Source: Lachnospiraceae bacterium
Lineage (GTDB): Bacteria; Bacillota; Clostridia; Lachnospirales; Lachnospiraceae
Reading direction: 5' to 3'
Assembly: GCA_024692885.1 (NCBI GenBank)
Contig: JAILLZ010000179.1
Coordinates: 1-36,278 of the forward strand
Length of the DNA stretch: 36,278 nucleotides
Both the position numbers and the translations under genes were made by a program. Of this stretch, positions 1-7,169 are shown in pieces (the stretch's first letter is position 1; each line of letters starts with the position of its first letter). The notes below the pieces were generated by a model. That model was not told where the DNA came from. It was given only the letters and a program-made list of their open reading frames with translations, and made no database searches.

Positions 1-995
1 TTTATGGAGTTTTCCGACCATCTTCCGGTAACTATTTTTCCAAGTCTGTAATCCGTATAGAGATGCCCCAGTTCGATACAGATAGCCTTTCTGTGATCCT
101 CCGGAGTCTTAACATATCTCGTATCCGAATCTGCGGAAGCACTTACCGTAACCTCTGTCTGCCACAGATTGCTCTTTAAAATAATTCTCCCGAAGTTCAC
201 ACCCGGATGCATTTTATCTGCGCAGATAACCATCGGAAGATAACAGGTCATTCCGATAAAATCTGCCTCAGTAATGACATCCTTGGAAAACTCGATAAAA
301 GGAGCATCTGAATTAATCTTTATACTGACACAGCCCCATGTATTCCTGCTTATCTCCACTATTTCACTGCAATTGTCTGTCAGGGAGTTGTACTCAAATT
401 CCCTTCTGGGGCAATACAGTTCTATACTTTTTTTTAATCCTGATTCCACCAGAAATTCTTCGATGTTTGACGTGCCTCTGTTCGGCCCTTTCAGAGCGTC
501 GTAGAGGTTTCTGATATGTTCATCCTCATTTTTAATGACATGATGAAAATACGAAGAATAAAAGATTTTTACAGCCTCGCCCGAATAGTCTTTATATAGG
601 TTTACAAAATCATCGAGATTTTTGATATTTCCGACAGATGAGCCCGCGCGTGGATTTAAAACAGACACAGCAAAAGAAAGGTTATATTCTCCATGGTCGG
701 AAACTATAAAAAAGTCTCCCTTAAGAACATCACCTTCGTTTAAACCAGAACTGTTAAATTCGTACCGGATTGTAATCTTTCTGCCGTCAAAAACGGGAGT
801 TAAACACTCCATACGTGGCATGGAGGAATATACATTCCCCCTGACCACATCATCCGTTTCGGAGTGGAAAGAAAACTCACCGGAGACCATACCTCCCTCG
901 AGCACCTCCAGATTGATCTTGTCCTGAGACATTATAAGAGACGAATTCTTATAAGCAATCTTTCCGTGAGCGAGCTCCCTAATCCGCTTACGCAA
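1..995 (-). CDS. DUF5717 family protein, N-terminal part (runs off the window)
   Basis: This open frame begins at a TTG at 995 and is still open at base 1, giving 331 codons. The start is inferred: GGAGAGG lies 11 nt upstream of the TTG, there is no in-frame ATG nearby, and the next in-frame ATG (about residue 22) has no Shine-Dalgarno sequence. The protein begins MRKRIRELAHGKIAYK and continues with beta-rich segments such as SGEFSFHSETDDVVRGNVYS and EGDVLKGDFFIVSDHGEYNL. From memory this matches the N-terminal domain of DUF5717, long Lachnospiraceae proteins of unknown function. No signal peptide or membrane segment is visible in this part. It lies 26 nt after nfnB and may be read from the same transcript. 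The assignment is from pattern recognition, not a search. Confidence 0.7.
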   Translation of the reverse strand, partial: MRKRIRELAHGKIAYKNSSLIMSQDKINLEVLEGGMVSGEFSFHSETDDVVRGNVYSSMPRMECLTPVFDGRKITIRYEFNSSGLNEGDVLKGDFFIVSDHGEYNLSFAVSVLNPRAGSSVGNIKNLDDFVNLYKDYSGEAVKIFYSSYFHHVIKNEDEHIRNLYDALKGPNRGTSNIEEFLVESGLKKSIELYCPRREFEYNSLTDNCSEIVEISRNTWGCVSIKINSDAPFIEFSKDVITEADFIGMTCYLPMVICADKMHPGVNFGRIILKSNLWQTEVTVSASADSDTRYVKTPEDHRKAICIELGHLYTDYRLGKIVTGRWSENSI

Positions 996-1021
996 ACCTA
1001 CATATACCTCTCCAATAGTTT

Positions 1022-2407
1022 TTACTTCTTACTCAAATACTCGTCGATGCCCTTTGCAGCAACCTTTCCCGCACCCATTGCGAGAATAACGGTAGCAGCC
1101 CCCGTTACGGCATCTCCACCGGCGTAAACGCCGTCTTTAGAAGAAGCTCCGCTGTCTTCATTTACGATAATGCAGCCTCTTCTGTTTACTTCAAGCCCCT
1201 TTGTTGTAGAAGAAATCAACGGATTCGGAGAAGTTCCAAGTGACATAATTACCGTGTCAAGATCAAGTGTAAATTCACTTCCCGGTATCTCGTGAGGGCT
1301 TCTTCTTCCTGACTCGTCAGGCTCTCCAAGCTCCATCTTGATACAGGTCATTCCTGATACCCATCCGTCTTCGTTTACAAGAATCTCCGTCGGATTGCAA
1401 AGAAGGTGGAAGGTAATTCCCTCCTCTTTTGCATGGTGAACTTCCTCAACTCTGGCAGGAAGCTCTGCCTCACTTCTTCTGTAGACGATAAATACTTCCG
1501 CACCGAGCCTTAAAGCTGTTCTTGCAGCATCCATAGCTACATTTCCGCCACCTACAACAGCAACCTTTTTACCTTTCATGATAGGTGTGGCATAATCATC
1601 GAGATTTGCCTTCATAAGGTTGTTTCTTGTAAGAAATTCGTTTGCAGAGAATACTCCGTTTGCCTGTTCTCCCGGAATTCCCATAAATCTAGGCAATCCC
1701 GCACCTGAGCCTATGAATACGGCCTCAAAACCTTCTTTTTCGATAAGCTCATCTATAGTAACAGACTTTCCTACAACAACATTTGTCTCTATTTTAACAC
1801 CAAGTGACTCAACATTGCTAACTTCTTTTGCAACAACTTCGTCTTTTGGAAGACGGAATTCAGGAATACCGTAAACAAGTACTCCTCCTGCCTTCTGAAG
1901 TGCCTCGAATACTGTTACATCGTATCCCATTTTTGCCAAATCTCCGGCACATGTAAGACCTGAAGGGCCGGATCCTATAACAGCGACCTTCTTGTTTTTC
2001 TTCACAGATGTATTCTGAGGTTTGATATTATTGTTTCTTGCCCAATCGGCAACAAATCTCTCGAGCTTTCCGATGGCAACGGCTTCGCCCTTAATGCCTC
2101 TTACACATTTTCCCTCGCACTGGCTTTCCTGAGGGCATACACGTCCGCATACTGCAGGAAGTGAAGAAGACTCGCTGAGGATTGCATAAGCTTCCTCAAA
2201 CTTCTTTTCTTTAACTGCCTGAATAAATCCCGGAATATTTATATTTACCGGACATCCTTTTACACAGAGAGGATTTTTACAGTTCAGACAACGCTCTGCT
2301 TCTCTCACTGCTTCCTCTTCGTTATATCCCAAACAAACCTCATCGAAGTTTGTAGCTCTTACTTTTGCATCCTGCTCTCTTACAGGAACTTTTGTCATCT
2401 GATCCAT
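1022..2407 (-). CDS. nfnB: NADPH-binding large subunit of NfnAB-type transhydrogenase (GltD/SudA family)
   Basis: This is a 461-residue flavoprotein. The N-terminal part carries two four-cysteine sets for 4Fe-4S clusters (C40, C43, C48, C52 and C87, C91, C97, C101). An FAD fold follows (GSGPSG, about 145-150), then an NADPH fold (GGGNVA, about 286-291). The family includes the glutamate synthase small subunit, sulfide dehydrogenase SudA and NfnB. The gene directly follows an NfnA-like gene, so it is best read as the bifurcating NADH-dependent ferredoxin:NADP+ oxidoreductase, a soluble cytoplasmic complex. The start was placed at 2407 because GGAGGA sits 7 nt upstream inside the end of nfnA. 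The longer frame from 2461 would overlap nfnA by 53 nt and adds residues that do not look conserved. No glutamate synthase large subunit is seen nearby. Confidence 0.88.
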   Translation of the reverse strand: MDQMTKVPVREQDAKVRATNFDEVCLGYNEEEAVREAERCLNCKNPLCVKGCPVNINIPGFIQAVKEKKFEEAYAILSESSSLPAVCGRVCPQESQCEGKCVRGIKGEAVAIGKLERFVADWARNNNIKPQNTSVKKNKKVAVIGSGPSGLTCAGDLAKMGYDVTVFEALQKAGGVLVYGIPEFRLPKDEVVAKEVSNVESLGVKIETNVVVGKSVTIDELIEKEGFEAVFIGSGAGLPRFMGIPGEQANGVFSANEFLTRNNLMKANLDDYATPIMKGKKVAVVGGGNVAMDAARTALRLGAEVFIVYRRSEAELPARVEEVHHAKEEGITFHLLCNPTEILVNEDGWVSGMTCIKMELGEPDESGRRSPHEIPGSEFTLDLDTVIMSLGTSPNPLISSTTKGLEVNRRGCIIVNEDSGASSKDGVYAGGDAVTGAATVILAMGAGKVAAKGIDEYLSKK

Positions 2408-2408
2408 C

Positions 2409-3293
2409 TTAGTTTCCTCCGCAATTTCCGCATCCGCCGTGGTGAGTATCTCCCTCTTCAAGCTTCAGCATCGCTCTTCCTTCTTCCGTCTTATAGATTG
2501 TCTGACGCTTCATAGCCTGATCAAAGTCAACAAGGTGTCCATCAAATTCAGGACCGTCTACACATGCAAATTTAACCTCGTCTCCCACCATAAGTCTGCA
2601 GGCTCCACACATTCCCGTTCCGTCTACCATAATTGGGTTCATAGAAACAACGGTAGGAATTCCAAGTTCTTTTGTAAGCTTACAAACAAACTTCATCATA
2701 ATCATCGGACCGATAGCTATACACAAATCGTATGTCTTCCCCTCATCCACAAGTTTCTGAAGCTGATTTGTTCCCATTCCGTGGAATCCGTAAGATCCGT
2801 CATCTGTAGTAACATAAAGGTTTGTAGCAACCTTTCTCATATCATCTTCTAAGATAAGAAGATCCTTTGTCTTTGATCCCATGATGACATCGCAGTCCAC
2901 TCCATGTTCATGAAGCCATTTTACCTGAGGGTAGACAGGCGCTGTTCCAACACCTCCTGCGATAAAAACAATCTTCTTTTTCTTTAAACTCTCAATATCT
3001 TCATTTACAAGTTCCGATGGCTGTCCCAACGGACCTACAAAATCGGTAAAGCCGTCTCCCACGTTAAGCTCGGTCATTTTTGTTGTGGATGCTCCCACTG
3101 ACTGAAAAACTATGGTTACGGTTCCTTTTTCTCTGTTATAGTCGCAGATTGTGAGCGGAATTCGTTCCCCTTTTTCTCCGTCTATTACAATAACAAACTG
3201 ACCCGGCTCGCAGTTAGATGCCACTCTCGGCGCTTCAACTTCCATAAGATAAATCTTATCTGCGAGTTTTTCCTTTTTGATGATGGAATACAT
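2409..3293 (-). CDS. nfnA: FNR-like small subunit of NfnAB-type transhydrogenase (SudB family)
   Basis: This 294-residue protein has a ferredoxin-NADP reductase fold. An FAD-binding segment RIPLT lies at 44-48 and a nucleotide-binding loop GGVGTAPVY at 113-121. A C-terminal 2Fe-2S site has C229, C232 and C244, with Asp224 where PyrK-type relatives have the first cysteine. A one-Asp, three-Cys cluster is what I recall for NfnA, which supports this name over PyrK or sulfide dehydrogenase. The FAD and 2Fe-2S would take electrons from NADH and bifurcate through NfnB to NADP+ and ferredoxin. AGGAGG lies 5 nt before the ATG. The stop codon is one base away from the nfnB start, so the two are translationally coupled. 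The C-terminal tail is glycine and cysteine rich (GGCGNCGGN) and its role is unclear. Confidence 0.88.
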   Translation of the reverse strand: MYSIIKKEKLADKIYLMEVEAPRVASNCEPGQFVIVIDGEKGERIPLTICDYNREKGTVTIVFQSVGASTTKMTELNVGDGFTDFVGPLGQPSELVNEDIESLKKKKIVFIAGGVGTAPVYPQVKWLHEHGVDCDVIMGSKTKDLLILEDDMRKVATNLYVTTDDGSYGFHGMGTNQLQKLVDEGKTYDLCIAIGPMIMMKFVCKLTKELGIPTVVSMNPIMVDGTGMCGACRLMVGDEVKFACVDGPEFDGHLVDFDQAMKRQTIYKTEEGRAMLKLEEGDTHHGGCGNCGGN

Positions 3294-3324
3294 GTTTACC
3301 TCCTAAATCTTATATGTAATAAAT

Positions 3325-4995
3325 CTACTGAATAGTTCTGGCTGCCACGTCGGCGTAATTGCCGAATTTATAACCGTTAGCCTTTGCCTGATCAATGAAA
3401 TCTCCAAGAATTTCGGCATTGGTTTTTGACTGTGCGTGTAATAAATATATGGCACCCGGATGAAGCTTTGAAATCAATTTATCCAAAGATTCTGAACTAT
3501 CCGGTTGATTGTTGACATTATAATCAAGATACGAAAAGCTCCAAAATACGCTTCTGTAACCGCAGTTATTTACAGTTGCCAATGACTGCTCTGAAAATTT
3601 TCCCTCAGGGAATCTAAACAAAAACATATTGTAGCCAAAGTTTTCGCTTATATAATCGTGGTTTTCCATTATTTCATTTTTTTGTTCCGAAAGGGTTTCC
3701 GAAGGCAACCCGTTGGATGGGTATGACGTGGAATAATTTCCCAAGACATGACCGCTGTTTATAATGTTTTTGACAATCTCGGCATTATCCTCGGCATAGC
3801 TTTTTGTAACAAAAAAAACGGCCTGGACTCCCTTTTCATTCAGAGTGGAAATAATATCTTCGGTGCAACCGTACTCGTATGTTGCATCAAAAGTCAGATA
3901 CAGTGTTTTGTCCTGCCCGTTATCAACATAAAAATCCGCATTATAGCTTCCGTATTTGGAATTGTACTCTGTGCAGGCTGTAGGAATATTGTTGGAATCC
4001 GAATTGCTTCCCTGTGCCCAATTTAAAGCAGTGCTGCTAAGTGATGAAACATCATCAATAGCAGCATAATTAAGTATCATACCAGTATAAGAAGACTGTG
4101 ACGTCTCTGTTTCCGAAGAAGACTCTGTCTCGGTATTTGTTTCTTCGGTGTTACTCTCTGCTCCCTCACCATGGTAGGTATTGTAGCATTCCAAAATAGC
4201 ATTTGCTATGGCAGAAGCGTAATTGTCTAGATTCTGATCATAAAGAGTGTTATCTTCCTCATAGTTCATAAAGCCAAGCTCTATAAGCACCGCAGGCATA
4301 TTTGTGTTTCTTAAAACATAATATCCTCCGTCCGAATCGCTCTCGGAACCGGTCTTTAATCCCCTGTCTCTTGTACATCCCACTCCAACCACGGCATTGT
4401 GGACGAGAGTTCCAAGTGTAGTCGTCTCATCGTTTTCCGTCGAACCGTTTATCCAGGTTTCTATACCGTTTCCCGGACCTGAATTTCTGTGCAGCGAAAT
4501 AAAATAAGTAGCATCGGAATTGTTGGCGGTTGTTACCCTTTCCTCAAGGAACGTCTTTACATCCTCCGTATGAGTCATCACAACGCCTATATTAAGGGCC
4601 TCAAGGTCCTCCTTGAGCTTCAGGGCAAGATTCATATTGTCAACAGCCTCTTCTCTGCCGTTATCCTGATTTCCCCTGTCTATTCCTCCGTGTCCGGGAT
4701 CGACACAGACTGTGAAAAGAACTCCGCTTTCCTCCTCGGTTTCCTGCTCGGTTGTCTCCTCGGTAGAAGCCGTCTCAGTGTCGGATATCGCATCTTCCAG
4801 TTTCTCGGAAAGGTCGGATAAAAGGTTTATACCGTCTATCTTCTTCTCAACGACTCCGATTCCCCACAAAACGCAAAGAAGCACGGCAAAACAGCAGGCC
4901 CATTTTATAAGGGCCCGTATCTTGTATGCCGTGCTTTTTTTCTTTTTTGTAACTATTGTTTTTTTGCCGTTTTTATCTACATGATAGTATTTCAA
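3325..4995 (-). CDS. Membrane-anchored N-acetylmuramoyl-L-alanine amidase fused to a degenerate polysaccharide deacetylase domain
   Basis: The 556-residue protein starts at a TTG with AAGGATGG about 10 nt upstream. A basic N-terminus and one hydrophobic segment (about 27-47) suggest a signal anchor. Residues 93-272 form an Amidase_3 domain with its zinc and catalytic residues: H102 in DPGHGG, E115/E116, H169 in SLHRNS, and E239 in LIELGFMN. An acidic Thr/Ser/Glu linker (about 276-300) leads to a NodB-type deacetylase fold (about 362-550) that keeps TFD (368-370), FRFPEG (460-464) and LLHA (518-521). The usual HxxxH metal pair is Y421 and Y425, so this half is probably non-catalytic. The likely job is cleaving peptidoglycan stem peptides outside the membrane, with the second domain binding glycan. 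It lies 15 nt after a GTPase gene and 31 nt before nfnA. Confidence 0.85.
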   Translation of the reverse strand: MKYYHVDKNGKKTIVTKKKKSTAYKIRALIKWACCFAVLLCVLWGIGVVEKKIDGINLLSDLSEKLEDAISDTETASTEETTEQETEEESGVLFTVCVDPGHGGIDRGNQDNGREEAVDNMNLALKLKEDLEALNIGVVMTHTEDVKTFLEERVTTANNSDATYFISLHRNSGPGNGIETWINGSTENDETTTLGTLVHNAVVGVGCTRDRGLKTGSESDSDGGYYVLRNTNMPAVLIELGFMNYEEDNTLYDQNLDNYASAIANAILECYNTYHGEGAESNTEETNTETESSSETETSQSSYTGMILNYAAIDDVSSLSSTALNWAQGSNSDSNNIPTACTEYNSKYGSYNADFYVDNGQDKTLYLTFDATYEYGCTEDIISTLNEKGVQAVFFVTKSYAEDNAEIVKNIINSGHVLGNYSTSYPSNGLPSETLSEQKNEIMENHDYISENFGYNMFLFRFPEGKFSEQSLATVNNCGYRSVFWSFSYLDYNVNNQPDSSESLDKLISKLHPGAIYLLHAQSKTNAEILGDFIDQAKANGYKFGNYADVAARTIQ

Positions 4996-5010
4996 TTTAT
5001 AAGTCCATCC

Positions 5011-5952
5011 TTAAGAGAAATAAACCAGCTCATCTTTTGGCTGTTCTGCCTTTTCAATACTTATAGGATAAAGAACCGGTCCCTTTCCTCTGTATTCCTT
5101 GGCAAACTCCACATGAATCTCAGCAGTAATATTGATCCATGATTTATGAGGAATCTCGGCTTCCTTCTCATATTTGCACTTAAAACCTATGAACTGAATG
5201 TCTTCCACACAGCAGGTCATGGCAAATCTCCCCGGAACCATAAGTCCCTTCTTAAGCTTATCAGGATTGTATACCAATGCTAAAAATCTGATTTTCTTGC
5301 CATCATATTTCTTTGGATTATCCTGGCAATCCATAAACCAAAGAGCGTAGTCGGCATCTGTGATGTCTATTATATCCGCATTAAGGTCAAAAGGAAGCTC
5401 CTCTTCTCTCTCATCTATACTTCCGTCCTCAAGTTCATAAACTATCTGAGCACGTCTGTTTGTCTGCTTGATGTTTGCTCTGAATTTTGCTCTCGGAGTG
5501 TTTAATGTACATCTGTTGAAAATTACTACATCAGCATCAAAAAACTGCTCCTGCATCATGGCACGCATATTCTGCATGTACATCTCAAATGTGGATGCAT
5601 CTACAGTACAGAGGCTCTGCACCAGAACCCATCCCTCAGGGAGTTTTCTCTCATGGAACGTCTCAGCTCCCCAGGTTCCGTTGAACTCAATGAAAACCTG
5701 ATCCGGAAGATACTGCAGATTTATGTTTTTCAATAATTCGTCGGTGAAATCCTCCTCTTTCTCAACATAGAGAATCTTTGTGCCGACTTTGGCCATTTCA
5801 GCCTCATCATATTCCTCATCACCGTCCTCGCAAACGATGAGAAGAGATTTTCCTTCTCCGGCAAAACCGTCACCTATAAGTGTCTGCTTAACAAGTGAGG
5901 TCTTACCGCTATCCATGAAACCTGTAAATAAATATACCGGTATTTCTTCCAT
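5011..5952 (-). CDS. COG0523/CobW-type GTPase fused to a DUF1980 (YcgQ C-terminal-like) domain
   Basis: The 313-residue protein starts MEEIPVYLF and has a P-loop GFMDSGKTS (11-19) typical of COG0523 GTPases. It lacks the CxCC metal motif and the His-rich tract of its neighbour. The final 100 or so residues (from about 215, DGKKIRFLALVYNP then FAMTCCVEDIQFIGFKC) resemble the C-terminal domain of YcgQ/DUF1980 (TIGR03943) proteins, which usually pair with a YcgR-type permease. The twin cysteines in MTCC could bind metal. It is likely a cytoplasmic metal-trafficking partner of the following COG0523 protein, although the metal is not shown by the sequence. It starts 16 nt after the upstream GTPase gene ends, with GAAAGG about 8 nt before the ATG. 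No permease gene is visible in the window. Confidence 0.8.
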   Translation of the reverse strand: MEEIPVYLFTGFMDSGKTSLVKQTLIGDGFAGEGKSLLIVCEDGDEEYDEAEMAKVGTKILYVEKEEDFTDELLKNINLQYLPDQVFIEFNGTWGAETFHERKLPEGWVLVQSLCTVDASTFEMYMQNMRAMMQEQFFDADVVIFNRCTLNTPRAKFRANIKQTNRRAQIVYELEDGSIDEREEELPFDLNADIIDITDADYALWFMDCQDNPKKYDGKKIRFLALVYNPDKLKKGLMVPGRFAMTCCVEDIQFIGFKCKYEKEAEIPHKSWINITAEIHVEFAKEYRGKGPVLYPISIEKAEQPKDELVYFS

Positions 5953-5968
5953 ATATAAAACCTTTCTA

Positions 5969-7102
5969 TTAAATCAAGCCAAAAAGCTTTGACATTTCTT
6001 CGTCGTCGATACCGGTTCCGATAACGCAAAGTCTTCCGGTATAATCCGGTTCACCTTCACGGATTTCGTACTCACCCGGAACCATATCAAAGTAAATCCA
6101 TCCGCCGTTAACATCCTGAACCATTCCCTTAGCTCTGAGGACATTGCTGTACTTATCATCATCGGCGAGTGCTTTCAATACTTCCTCAATCTTCTCCTTA
6201 GTGAACTTACGAGGAGTCTCCTTGCCCCAGCTGTCGAAGATATCGTCAGCATGATGGTGATGATGCTCGTGGTCGTGGTCATGATCATGCTCGTGATCGT
6301 GGTCATGATCATGCTCATGGTCGTGGTCATGATCATGCTCATGGTCGTGGTCGTGACGATGCTCATGATCGTGGTCATGATCATGCTCATGGTCGTGGTC
6401 GTGATGATGCTCATGATCGTGATCATCGTGATCATGGTGATGATGTGCATGCTCTTCAGCATCTCTGTCTGCTTCAGCCTCAGCCAAAACCTTAATCTCA
6501 AGGTTATCCTGTCCTTCTATAACCTTAAGGATTGCGTCTCCCGCAATATCCTCCCAAGGAGTCGTAATGATAGCAGCCTTAGGATTGAGCTTCTGCATCT
6601 CACTTACGGTATTCTCGAGAAGTTCATCTTTTATATCTGATGTACGGCTCAAAACTATGGTAGTTGCATAAGCAATCTGGTTGTTGAAGAATTCTCCGAA
6701 AGCTCTCATCTGCTTAGAAGCCTTCTTTGCATTAACGACAGCAACAAGTCCGTTGAGTTTTACATCCGCCTCTCTCTCAAAATCGAGAACTGATTTCATA
6801 ACGTCTGAGAGTTTACCTACTCCGGATGGCTCAATGATGATTCTGTCAGGATGATATGTATCAAGCACCTCATGAAGGCTCTTTGCAAAATCTCCAACGA
6901 GTGTACAGCAGATGCATCCGGAATTCATCTCTGTAATCTGAATTCCCGAATCCTTCAAAAATCCGCCGTCGATACCAACTTCACCGTACTCGTTTTCAAT
7001 AAGAGCAACTTTTTCTCCCTTGAAAACTTCTTCGAGAAGCTTCTTAATAAGAGTTGTCTTGCCGGCTCCAAGGAAACCGGAAATAATATCAATTTTAGTC
7101 AT
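5969..7102 (-). CDS. COG0523/CobW-family metal-chaperone GTPase with a long His/Asp-rich tract
   Basis: This 377-residue protein shows the full COG0523 plan: Walker A GFLGAGKTT (9-17), the metal motif CICC (63-66), a G-domain to about residue 205, and a CobW C-terminal domain (about 295-377, ending near RLCVIGTGIDDEE). Between the two domains is a tract at 218-284 with about 38 histidines in 67 residues alternating with Asp and Glu. Relatives deliver or store zinc, cobalt or nickel in the cytoplasm, and zinc is the most common inference. The start was set at 7102 because GAAGGA precedes it by about 7 nt. The longer frame from 7156 covers the promoter. A strong promoter (7128-7156) lies just upstream, with a partial palindrome over its -10, so metal-responsive repression is possible. 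It heads a run of co-directional genes. Confidence 0.92.
   Translation of the reverse strand: MTKIDIISGFLGAGKTTLIKKLLEEVFKGEKVALIENEYGEVGIDGGFLKDSGIQITEMNSGCICCTLVGDFAKSLHEVLDTYHPDRIIIEPSGVGKLSDVMKSVLDFEREADVKLNGLVAVVNAKKASKQMRAFGEFFNNQIAYATTIVLSRTSDIKDELLENTVSEMQKLNPKAAIITTPWEDIAGDAILKVIEGQDNLEIKVLAEAEADRDAEEHAHHHHDHDDHDHEHHHDHDHEHDHDHDHEHRHDHDHEHDHDHDHEHDHDHDHEHDHDHDHEHHHHHADDIFDSWGKETPRKFTKEKIEEVLKALADDDKYSNVLRAKGMVQDVNGGWIYFDMVPGEYEIREGEPDYTGRLCVIGTGIDDEEMSKLFGLI
6251..6451 (-). repeat. In-frame tandem repeat encoding the His/Asp/Glu tract
   Basis: Codons for an eight-residue unit of the type HDHDHDHE repeat here, giving a 24-bp DNA period with small changes between copies (an Arg interrupts near residue 249). 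The same DNA is also open in other frames on both strands, which creates false coding frames. Copy number is likely to vary between strains by slippage or recombination. Confidence 0.9.
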
Positions 7103-7121
7103 TTTTATTCCTTCTTTCTGT

Positions 7122-7156
7122 CTAAAAATGTTATCTTTAGGTAGTTTTTTTGTCAA
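7122..7156 (-). promoter_or_regulatory. Promoter of the GTPase operon with a partial palindrome over the -10
   Basis: On the minus strand TTGACA (7151-7156) and TAACAT (7128-7133) are 17 bp apart, 26 nt upstream of the GTPase ATG. A 19-bp imperfect palindrome (7122-7140, 14 of 19 positions symmetric, outer arms CTAAA and TTTAG) covers the -10. It has the size of a Fur/Zur-family operator but does not match a site I can name. Confidence 0.65.
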
Positions 7157-7169
7157 GGCTTAGAGGCTT

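Noticed and set aside
1022-3293. Glutamate synthase or sulfide dehydrogenase assignment for the flavoprotein pair
   Set aside because: No glutamate synthase large subunit is adjacent, and the small subunit has the Asp-plus-three-Cys cluster set and gene pairing expected for NfnAB. Sulfide dehydrogenase activity cannot be fully excluded.
6251-6451. CRISPR-like appearance of the regular 24-bp repeats
   Set aside because: There are no unique spacers, and the repeat keeps an uninterrupted coding frame within a recognised protein.
6175-6640. Open frames on both strands across the His-tract DNA, encoding Met/Ile/Thr- or Val/Met-rich repeats
   Set aside because: They are alternative readings of the tandem repeat inside the GTPase gene, with no Shine-Dalgarno site or natural composition.
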